Part shown: positions 10,901-22,900 of the stretch, piece after piece
Layout: each line of letters begins with the position of its first letter
How positions within the stretch are numbered: the stretch's first letter is position 1
Source: Henricia sp. BOLD:AAB3569
Taxonomy: Eukaryota; Echinodermata; Asteroidea; Spinulosida; Echinasteridae
Assembly (NCBI GenBank): GCA_037783545.1
Contig: JBBELK010000217.1
Coordinates: forward strand, 868,001 to 932,000
DNA: 64,000 nt
Direction: 5' to 3'
Translations under genes and position numbers: made by a program
The notes under the pieces: model-generated
Seen by the model: only the letters and a program-made list of their open reading frames with translations
Database searches by the model: none
Told to the model about the DNA's origin: nothing

Positions 10901-13900
10901 GGAGTTCAAGCCGGGTAGGCACTAAGTGTAAACGCAAAAGGTGAATTAAAAAAGGCGGATCAGACCCGGGATTGATTCGCCTTTTTCAAGTCACCTTTGG
11001 GGTAGGGTTGAACCCCGCAATTGTCAATGTCGCTTGTAGTGTAAACGCTACCCGAATACAGATTCGGCAATTTGAGTGTCCTTGGGGCAGTGCCCGCCGT
11101 GTGGTAGATTTAATTGACCAATCTGGGACCGGTTCCGCAACACCTAACAACTCACGCATGCGCCGCAGTTACAACTAGTGGTGACTGTTGCGGTTTCTAA
11201 AGGCGAGTTGAAGCCGGATCGAGGTGTAGTGTAAACGCGGCAAATGTTCAGTTTTGTGGTCACAATATAAATGCTGGGTTTGTATCCACCTTTGCCGGTT
11301 CGAGTGTAAACACGGTGATATATGAAGGCAGACTGAAATTTAAATTTGTAGAACCATCTTTAATTATTATTTTTTGACGGCTTGTGAAATAAGATTTTGG
11401 AACACTGCAAATGATATACAATTAAGTAGTAGGCCTTATATAAAATCTAGAAATTTTGTTTAAAAATCCACTTTTGTTTGTCATTTTGTGTTATTGTGCA
11501 GTTTTAACAAAATAACGCATTATAGGATTTCACCTTGCAGCACATAGTCGGCTGGATGACTCTAAAGTGTTTGAAAACACATCATACAATGCTTGGGTTA
11601 CATGTACACACAGTTAGTGCGGGTATCAAGGATTTCCGTAAGAGGATTGTGCAGACCTATGTAGTTTGCTACGCAATATGATACATGCTAAAAAGATAGG
11701 CGAAAGTACATGTAGCATCCAGAGTGCTATAATTGGGTCAGTAGGGATCTCAATTACGTACACATCAGAAAGATGCCAAGAATTTATAATTGTTGTTAAT
11801 TAGCGGTGTGCCAAACGATTCAAATATTCGATCTTTCATCGTATGTTTAAATAGCATTTTACCGAATCGCATATTCAGTATAACAAAAACTGGATGGTGT
11901 GCGTAAACATATGTGGATACTCAGCAGTTTTCTTTTGTCGGATTAGTCTGTACGTGGTTTTATTTCCAATAGCAATTAGATCACGTATTATTTTCATATT
12001 TTAAGTTTGACATAGGCTATCAGACAATGTAAAAAATATTGCTCTTCAAGGGATGGAAATAACACAGGCTTTTATATCCGAAGAGCGCAGTAATCAATTT
12101 ACACAGTGAATAAAGTAACAGCGGGACTCAGAAAAGTGAGCTTCATATCAGAAGTAGCTTTATATGAGTGAGGGTTGTAAGGTGTGCAGGAGCACGCTAT
12201 GAAGTCATTCATAGTGTCTTGGGAAAGCACTGAGTATACAGTGTTAATAATTACGTCGGGTCAGGGCAAAGCAAACCATAATTAACATTCAGTCTCCCCG
12301 ACGCAAGCTAAATCAATTGGTGATTAATTGCAATCCCTGTTGCGAAATGATTCGAACCGGCCATTCAACACCGGCTACCTTGGTGGTCAAGTTGTTAATA
12401 CGTCTGCCTTGTTTGCAGGAGGTCGTTTGTTCGAGTCCCACCCGAGCATGCTATGAAGTTTTTCATAGTGTTTTGGGAAAGCACCGAGTATACAGTGTTA
12501 ATAATTACATCGGGTAAGGGCAAAACGAACCATAATTAACATTGTCTCCCTGACGCAAGCTAAATCAATTGGTGATTAATTGCGATCCCTGTTGCGAAAT
12601 GATTCGAACCGGCCATTCAACACCGGCTACCTTGGTGGTCAAGTTGTTAATACGTCTGCCTTGTAAGTTGTTTGCAGGAGGTCGTTGGTTCGAGTCCCAC
12701 CCGAGCATGCTATGAAGTTTTTCATAGTGTTTTGGGAAAGCACCGAGTATACAGTGTTAATAATTACATCGGGTAAGGGCAAAACGAACCATAATTAACA
12801 TTCGGTCTCCCCGACGCAAGCTAAATCAATTAGTGATTAATTGCGATCCCTGTTGCGAAATGATTCGAACCAGCCATTCAACACTGGCTACCTTGGTGGT
12901 CAAGTGGTTAATACGTCTGCCTTGTTTGCAGGAGGTCGTGGGTTCGAGTCCCACCCGAGCATGCTATGAAGTTTTTCATAGTGTCTTGGGAAATAATTAC
13001 GTCAGGTAGGGGCAAAACAAACCATAATTAACATTCAGACTCCCTGATGCAAGCTAAATAAATTACTGGTTATCAGGAGAGTTTACAGTACACCTGATAC
13101 CTTTAAAATCTAAAACAACATCTGAACATGTTTAAATGTCTGAGTTCATCATGTCTTGAGATTGCCATTTAACCTTGCCTGAACACCTGCCAAGTAATTA
13201 GGAGACATCTTCAACTGATCATTGAATGGCTTAACCACCTCCCAAGCAGGCCCTCAAGGAGGGGTAGGGAGAGGAGAAATTGCCTGTGTGGGCAGCTCGC
13301 ACTGATCCCTTGTCTCTCCTTGACAGTAATTAGGAAAGGAAAGATCGAGGAAAAAATACAGTGGTCTGCAGTTTGGCTCAGATTTTTAGTGTTGATGATG
13401 ATGAAAGCGTATGACGTTAGCTACATGTACGTAGGCAATCCATTTCAGAAATTTGGATTTACATGAGACTTTCAGTGTTTGTACTTCACGTATTCAAGTT
13501 GTTTGATTTTAAACACGTTCTTCATCCATCCTTGATGGATATGTACATGTAATTCCTGAAAAACTGATTGTCATGCCGTTCTCTCAATAAGCGTGGCATA
13601 TCCAAGGCATCCTCAGTTTGGGACGTACTCGATGAATACATAAGTCCGAAACTGAGAATGGCATTACAATCAGTTTTTCAGGAATTACACTTCCATCAAG
13701 GATGCTTAAAGAACATGTGTTTAAAATCTACCCACTTGAATATATGTAAAGCATTACTAGCCCTCTGTCTCTGAAATGTAAATTCTGAATTTCTGGAATT
13801 GCCCAGCTACAGTACTACAGTAGCAGATGTAGTGAAGTACTGATTTAATTCGACCCTATTTGATGCACTGTGCGAAAAGTTATGGTCCTAAAATGCACAT

Positions 13901-16900
13901 TGGAAGTGTTATACAGTTATAGTATAATTTGAATTTGAATATTAATTTTTTGTTTCATCAAAAATTATTTGATATGAAAAATCACAGAAAAAAAGAAGAT
14001 TTTAATTGAAATACAGTCTGCACACAGATTCTCATGATAAGTGGCACTGCATTAAAACAAAAACAAAAACAGTAAGCTCAAAACAGGATGCAGAATTTGT
14101 AAAAGGAGACTTTGTCATTTTCAATGAAGATTCAGTTTGAAATCAGAATTGAAAAATCCCACTTAAAGCTGTAGAACTATAAAATTAAGTCCAACAAAGA
14201 CAGATGGAGAACGTTTATAATGGGACGAGAGAGAGGATAATTTTACAGGGCTGTGTTCAAGTGGTAGCAGTTTTGTCCTGTAGTAAACAAAAGGCTTGCA
14301 CAGGGAAATTTTAGGCCCTACAGCAGGGTCACGATAACTTCCAAGGGGAATGTTTGGTAATTATCCATGAGACAGCAGAAGAGAACTCCACTGAGAATTT
14401 GAACTTTTAATAATAATAATAAGTTTTTAAACAACCCTGAATGCCGCAATAGGGCGACATTTCGGGAAGACTCTCACCGGAGACCACCGAAATTTCGGCA
14501 AGAGTCACTCAAAATGACACCTTATTTTTGTACCCGAAGCTTCCAGAGATGCTTCCAGACCAAAGAGAAACAGCTCCAGTCCCAATAAAAATGGTTTTTG
14601 ACCTTAAAAAAATGGTTTTTGACCTTAAAAAATGATTTTTAAACTCAAAAATATTAGGGCGACACCAAAATGTCGCCCTATTGAGCACGTCGCCCTAATA
14701 TACCATTTTAACACACGATTTGTCGCCCTATCCTAGCATTCATAGTTTTTTATAAAGTGCACAACGCCACAACTGGCCTCAAGGCGCTAATTACATCCCA
14801 TTTAACATTAAAAGAGAAGGTCAAAAACAATTACTAAACAATACACACATTTATGTTAAATCAATAAAAATAGAGTGTAAAAAAATAGTTAAAACTGAGA
14901 TTTACAGCTATTTAAAATACCCTTTAAAAAGATGGGTCTTAAGATGTGTTTAGAACATACAAATTGTCGAGATGTAGTGCAATTCCATGAGTCCATTTTG
15001 GTCTACATTTATCATAAAAAATGTGATCTACATGTAGCCATCTTTAGCTTGTATAACCTGAATATCTGCCTTTACATTCCAAACTGTGCCCTTTTACTTT
15101 GTTCATGTTATTCGACATTCCATAAAATGCCAACTTTCAGGTTTAATACTGTGCCACTGCATGGTATAAAGTTACCCTTACCCAAACAAAGCACCTTTTC
15201 CCTAGAGTTAAGTGGTCATTATTCAAATTGAAGGAAAACATGCCTTTGAAAGCAGGCTGCCTCCGCCAGCTAGTTTTCTCTTCAAATATACTGGAGCATT
15301 GTACTTTCAGGAAGCTGACAATATAAACAACTAGTGAGACTATCTGTAACTGAAGACCATTTTATTCGATCAAATATGGGTAGGCGGTAGGTGTCATTTT
15401 TTTTATATCAAAAATCAGGTTCATATTGGAAGTAATTTTAGAGAGATAAAAAAATATTTTGTGGTTTCATTTTTTAACTGTTCGTGGTTTGACTTTTAAT
15501 TTAAGGAATTTTTTCACCGAGACTGTAGTTACAAATTTAAAATGATGAAAAGGAACTGTTTAAGCCATACATGTACAACGTGTAAAAAAAAACATAACAT
15601 GTCATGCTTTTAATCTTAAATAACTTTTCTCAAAGGATTTAAACAAAAATTTCACATGTAAATGAGGCCTGACATTTTATTGAGTGATTTTCATCAGTTT
15701 TGTCCAAAAGGTTAAAATTTAAACGCCATACAAAAAAAAAGGAAATTTCAGAGTTCGCCACCTTCGACTTGGCCTCCTTCAATGTCAATACGTCGCTGGA
15801 GACGGTGGTGGAATGTGTTTGCTGAGCCGAAAGCTTCTAAGGAAAGGCAGGATCACTCCAAATGTTACACAAACCATCTCGATAATTTTGTGCAATTCAG
15901 ACATCTAGACAGTTTCCTTGACAATGGCGGATGCTAAGTCGATAGTGGCAAATTCTAATATTTTTTTTTTTTTCGTATGGCGTTTAAATCTTAACTGATG
16001 AAACTCACTCAAATAAAATTTGTCAGGCCTTGTTTACATGATGTGAAATTTTGGTTTAAATCCGTTGAAAAATTATACAGTTATTTATTTATTAAAATGT
16101 GGGTTTTTTTTACACGTAGTATGTACGGAACAGCGAAAAACATGTCCACGTGTAATCTTTGAATAAAATTGCATTAATTTTGAAGAATTTCAACATACGT
16201 TCTTGTGCCCACATACATGTGTACATGTACATGTAGTCTTCATTGCTTACCGGTAGTTTACGAAGTGTATGTTAATTTCAAATTCAACATGAAAAACAAT
16301 TGTAGTCAGATAACTTAAAACAGCTCAATACTCTGTCAAAACTGAAAATTCCCAAATTAGTTATCAGTAAGTTATCACGTTATTTTGTTGAAGTGGAGAA
16401 TGTCAAACTCATACATGTACGGTACTTTGTGCCCCAACCTGGTGGAATGACAATCTATCCAAAGTGGAAGGTCCAGTGTGGACAGTCTGCCTTAGTAAAA
16501 TTTTCTGAGAGTTCAAATCCCAGGGGTCGATTTCACAAAACTCCTCTTATCTTAAGATCGATCCTAGGATTTAAGAAGAGTTCGAGCAGTAAGATCGGTC
16601 TTTGCTAAGACGTGTCCTGAGATCGATTTCACAAAACCCGTCTTTTACAAGACGAGTCGCTTATTATACATTTATCAACGGCTGTACCATGTTTGTTATA
16701 ACGAATACAACAGTCGTCGGGAAAACGGCACACACATGACACTACAAAGTCGGCCATTTTGATTTGTAGTCTGCTTGGCGTATCGCATTTTGTTGGCAGT
16801 TATGAAAGGTACATACGTGAACAAATTCAACTCGATGTACATGTACTTGAACCTAGATGTACATGTAGGCCTTTCGTTCGGCTGTACAAATGGCACACTC

Positions 16901-19900
16901 GCATTTATGTGCAGAGCAGTATGCTTGACGGAAAAAAACATTAAATGTGTATTAATTTAATTTACATAAATGTATCTTTTTTTCGGGAGCATCGCGCGCT
17001 AGTACTAGCGCGCGCACCACAAGTAACTTTCAGTCTGTGCTCAATCAACAGTATAGCTGGATATATTTTGCCAAAATATAAATCCGTGCTTTAAAGGAGC
17101 ATGACCAGAGTTTCTGGAAAATAGTTTTCGATGTAACTTACCAATATTATCAAGTAACTCCCATACACACCTCCCATGTCCCAAAAACCCGAAAACATTC
17201 GCGATTTCCAGTAAAAAATTGAACAAAACTATCGAGTCGACTTTCAGTGGATAAACGTTGATACTGGAAAATTAGTTTACAAATAATCGGTGGATTTTCG
17301 ACGATATCCTCGGAAATATGCGGCCTAGAAGCGCGGGAGTTTCAGTTTCGTAATCAGAAAAATATAACGGATGTTATGATATAAAAATCTCATGACCCAT
17401 AAGGTAAGTCCCGGGGAGTTATGGGTAAAAAAAAGTGATCTGGTCACACTCCTTTAATACACGAGTAAACATCGAGAAACCTAGCTAGGGCTACAGCAAG
17501 TTATGGCTTCACGTGGATGGACATATAAATGCCTCAACCTTTTTCGATAAGTGCTTTTCTGCGATTTAAATTACGCCTATCGCAGCAAAGGAAAATTATG
17601 TCTGTATGACTGCCTGCTTCTGCCGTATGCCGGGCTAGCTTCACGTTTGGCAAGCAGAAGATAAGTGCCTTCGGTCACTGCATTTACTCCATGCATTCGT
17701 ACAGATAAGACGACCCAAACATCGATCTTAAGTTAGGAAGAGTTGGGCCGTGTTGCCATGGGAAATATGACGAATTGAACACGTACTAAGTTTTGTGAAA
17801 TCGGTGCTAGGATTAGTTCCAAGATAAGACGAGTTACACTACCTAGGACGAATCTTAGCGCTTTGTGAAATCGGCCCCTGGTCATTGAAGCATATTGTTT
17901 CAAATTTACATGCAAGTCGCCTACGGTACTTTCTCCACAGTCTACCGGTAGGTATTACAAATTTTACCAAGCTTGAGCACCAGTATAATATAACCACAAA
18001 ATATTTTGCCATCGTCTCAGGAAATAAGTCTGAGCCAAACTCAACTTTGGCTGGCAATTTGTGTGATAATGATTCCTCCTTATGGGAAACAATGGAAATA
18101 TATACCTGGTACATGTAAACAGTGTTTGACATTTGAAGCATTTTAGCTGAACTTTCCATATCCCACTTGTTTAATACTAGTGAAGCAGCTTGACAATTGT
18201 CATCTAGAAATCTTTTGTAAATTTGAAAAAGGTCAGAAGGATTTATTTCAGATTGTCTTGGTAACTAAGTACTGAATGCATGATTTCTTGAACTGTGATG
18301 TGAGTGGGTATTTTAATGGTGAAATCTTCTGAAGAGCAAAACTCTAAACAGACTCTGCAAGACTTAAAGGGATGAAACAACTGGTTTGAGACAGACTGGT
18401 TTGGTTTATCAAACTCGGGATCTTGGTTAAAGATAGTATACATGATTGGTAAACTGTTACAAATAGTTTTATCCCCCTGTGTGATTGAAGATATGCATGA
18501 TTAAAACCAATCTGAGCAAAAACCAGCTCAGTACTTCGTCTAACTTTTGAGAAAACAGTAAAAAAAGGGTTTACAGCTATTTCCCCCCAAGACCACTTCG
18601 CCCTAAACCATTTCACCCTGAACCACGGCGAATTGAATTAATTGTTTTACTAATTTTTCAAAGACTATAGCACTCCAGACAACTATTTCAGGGGAGATTT
18701 TCTACGGTTAGGCGTAAATCTGATTTAGGCGTAAATCTGAAGGCGTATTTCTGATTTTCGAGGTACCAATCATGTATACTGCCTTTAAATGTGCAGGTTC
18801 TGGGCCATGTCTAGAATAGACGGCTGTTATGCTCCTGGGCAAGGCACTTTGTGCTTCATAAATACTGACATTACTTTTTGTATACCTTATACATGTACAT
18901 TGATTCTCAAACAGTGATTGGTTAAAAGTAGATCACGTGACAGGGATTAGTTCAACCATTTCCCTGGAAGCAAAAATCACAGTTAAAAATGCACTGTTTG
19001 ACCTTTCACGCCATAGATCAAACAATAGTAAGAAAGAAACTGGTCAAAAGACTTGAAATGTAATTGCAAGAGTTGAAAAAAATTTCTTTAAACAATTTTG
19101 TTAATCTGAAAAGGCCATTTTTACAAATGCATCAAAATGTCACACTTTGGCTCCTGTTTTTATGGAAATTATACCCATGTCCATGGCATTAAGTACCTAA
19201 ATGCTTGCACAAATGTAACATTCAGAATAGACTACATGTACATATACATAGTTCACATAGAGACATTACTTTATTTCTATCGATCATCTCCCTCACATTT
19301 CACCTTAGGCTTTAAGATTTTCCCTTTGCTCAAGGCTGTTTCCATTTACATTTCTTTGATTTCTTTTTTACCCCTTGTTCCTTTCTCCCGCCTCCCTCTT
19401 ACGTACACACACTGATACAAAGAAATACTGTCTCGGCTATCGATCGACTAGTAGAGGTAGTCTTTCAGTGTTCAATGGTTACCCCTAGTGATGTGCAACG
19501 GTGGTTAATGTACTGCTTATTCTACAGTGTGTGTGCATATTTTACAGCTTTGCATATACTTTTGTATTTTCTAGGAATAAAATTGCTTAAACAAATGACA
19601 TGGGTCATTTATAAGCGTGGATTAACACTGAGCCTTTTTGCGCGTAATTTTCATGCTTGTTGCTTACAAAAAAAGTGGTGTGGAGGGAATTTGGATTAAA
19701 ACAACATACTGAAAACACAGAATCCCCAAAACGCTTTCTGCCCAAGTTGATCTTGTGATTTTTCAGTGCACCGTTTCACTCCACAGCAACACATGTCAAA
19801 TTTACGTGCGTAATCCACCCTGTGCAGAACAAATCTTACAATACATTGCAACAAACTAATAATGAGCTGGATCGAAACATGGGTTTCGCAGACTTGTCAT

Positions 19901-22900
19901 AATAGAGATGCCGTACTATAAGTATGCGTGGTATGTTGAAATAACTTCAACATGACTTCAGCTAACTCTCTGGCATATTATTATTATGGTATGGTATAGT
20001 ATACATGTACTATACTATAAATAAAAATGCCCATTGACAACAGTGATAACTAGACTAACTTCAAAACAAAATTAAAAATGGTACCTTTCTGTATGAAATT
20101 AATAACTGAAGGTGGTCGTTTATTAGGATTTCTACATGTAGCACAAAACATCCATAGAATTTAGTGGTTTTTCTGAGACATTGCTAATACTATAATAGTG
20201 GCACTGGTACCTGTATAACAATGTAAATAAAAGTCCAGTGTCAGTTCTGCAACACAAAATAACCCAGGCATTCGCTGCCTGCACAATTACCCCGGTAGTT
20301 ATCACCCGAATAGACCTATGACATAATGACGTCACGCACTGTTTACCGCAGTGCATTATGGGTGAAAAGTAGGGACGAAATCTCTGCATCGCTAGTTTGC
20401 ATAATTTTTGCAGGGCGATTTTCGCCGCCTTTTGAGGCCTTGAAAGTTAAAACAATAGTTCGGTCATTCGTCGTGCGCTTAAAACTCACGCAGGCACAAC
20501 TAAGTTGACACGAACCATTTTAGAAATTTACGATCTTTGTTTTGGAAATTTTTTTTGCCAGCGAAGCAGTTAGGAAAGTTCACAAAGTTACGTGCATAAT
20601 ACGCTAGGCGCTATGCATACAACGCACGCAAAGTTCGCAAACTAGCGATTTCGTCCCCACTTTTCACCCATAATGCACTGCGTTAAACATCGCGTGACGT
20701 CATTACGTTTCAGGTCTATTGAGATGTACTTTTAGATGTTTTCAGATTTGTGTTAACATTAAAACATTAAATCTATATATCCACCTTTACTGTTTCTAGT
20801 GTAAACATGGTGTAAGTTTAAAACATTATACCTATCACAAAATGTTCCTTCCAGACATGATCGTCTCGACTTCCAGTCGTCAAAAGCTGATCACTAATTA
20901 ACAGTAAATGTACATATATGTATTCAAAAAACGCAGAAATACCCTGTCAATGTTGGTAATGTTCCAGACAGTGATAAATGACATTTTGCTAATGTAAGTC
21001 TGGTACAATGTATCACATGAATATAGACTCAATCCACGCATTTCCAGATTTTAAAAATTTAGTCATTTACTGGTCATAAATCATCCTGAGATCTCAGGGA
21101 ATTTAGCGAAGCGACGATGCAATACAATACCCTGAGGAAATCCACGCAAATCTGTGGAGTAAGCCGGCTGTTGAATTCAGCGAGCACACATCCGACTCAT
21201 TTTTTGATGTAATTAAATGAAATTAGTCATGTTTTAGTGAAAATTACCAATTTCTATATTTTTTCGAAATTGGTTTGAGTTTTTGTTTTTTGTCACGTTC
21301 ATCATATCGATAATTCCTGCAACATTTTTATCTACTACGCATTTAAAAAAAAAAAAAATCAGAGGGATGGAGAACGAGTAACATAATGTCCTGTTTAATA
21401 GAAATAGCGACCAATCGGCGAGCGCGTTAAATCGGATAGCTGGAAGTGGGCACTGGTAACAAGGTGGATGGTGGAAAACACTGAACGCCACATATAACAA
21501 GCCTCATGATTAGTCCAGAGAGGCGACAAGATTTCTGTCGCTTGTTCCCCAGCGAAGTGGGGCCGGTTTCAACAGGGCCTCGGTACGCAGGAGTTGGGGA
21601 GTGCGTTAAAGGGGCACTGTTGCAAGAGGATGGTCATAAATAGGCATTAGAGGGTAACATTTGTTTAGGAGGAAAGTGGTACTTAATGTTCACAGGGTGG
21701 CAATTCCAGAAATTCAGATATACGTTTCATAGACTTTGAGAGCTTGTAATGCTTCATGAGTTGTTTGATTTTAAACACATGTTCTTCAAGCATCCTTGAT
21801 GGAAATGTAATTCCCGAAAAAACTGATTGTAATGCCATTCCCAATGATTTTAATAGGTCCAAAAAAACCTCGGTTTCATGTACATGTACGAGTTAAGGCC
21901 CATCCATGATTGTTCAGTTGCTCACCCATGCAACACCGAGAGAAAAATTGTGTTTGTAGGGGAAACCTAAGGGAGTATAACACTGTGCCTTATAGCTCAA
22001 CTGGTAGAGCCTCTGTCTGGTGAGTTAGAGGTCTCCTGATAAGGACCATTAGCCTATGTCATATCACTCAAGCGTGACCAGTGCGCTTGCGCATTGAGGA
22101 CCGAGAGCGGACAAATGTCAATATGGCGAATGGAACAAAGGGTTTAGCGTTTGTGTTCGGCCGCCATGTTGACAATTGTCCGCTTTAGTCGGTCACGCTT
22201 GAGTGTGTGACAGAGGCTAATGTTTGGTTGTTTCATTTCAATCGTGATTAGGCACCATGCCAAATTTGTGTGGCCCAAAATGGCTTTTTTAGTTTACGGT
22301 GTAATGGCGGTCATATGTACAGCCACATCAGTAAAAACAGGCCAGGCAGCTAACAACCAGTTTACAGGTTGGTTAAAATAGTGGGCAAAAAATAAGGAGT
22401 GAGGCTGAGTGCTCAGTAGAAACGGCCTGTAAAACAATATTATTGTAGGTCCCAATTCTGTGTTGTTTACATTCGTGATAATACAAAGTTCCCGTTATTA
22501 CAAGGTAATCTGCAAAGTCCCAATACCTCTTACTAATGAGGTTAGTACCAGTTAAATGTACACGTTAAAAATCTTCTGTAAATGCAATTTCCCCCCAATA
22601 TGAGAACATGTAAAGCACACAAATACAAGAAAATGTTAAAGGTAGAGTATATCATTTGCAGTACGTGATCCCAATTTCTTTTCATAAGTTGACAAGAAAA
22701 ATCTTAATAAAAGAGTTAAATAACAATGGTACCAAACACCACATGAATTTACATGTATTTCTTTTCAACAAGGTATTTTGTTTGAGAAATTAACAACTAA
22801 AGGTGGTTTTCTAAAACAGTTATTTGCAAAAGCTTTTTTTACCATTCAACTCAACACAAAAACCATTAATGGATTTTTCAAGTATTACTTCCTCTATGTG

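Larger units (their letters stand above)
16520..17881. mobile_element. 1.36-kb inverted-repeat element with nested MITE
   Basis: CCAGGGGTCGATTTCACAAA at 16520 and TTTGTGAAATCGGCCCCTGG ending at 17881 form 20-base terminal inverted repeats. Sub-terminal AAGACGAG- and CTTAAGATCG-type blocks are also inverted. The interior contains the TTAA-flanked MITE C (17091-17457) and the 22-bp palindrome at 16993-17014. No transposase motif was found, so it is non-autonomous or decayed. Elements with a GATTTCACAAA-type end recur at 49752-49886 and 59390-59474. Confidence 0.6.
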
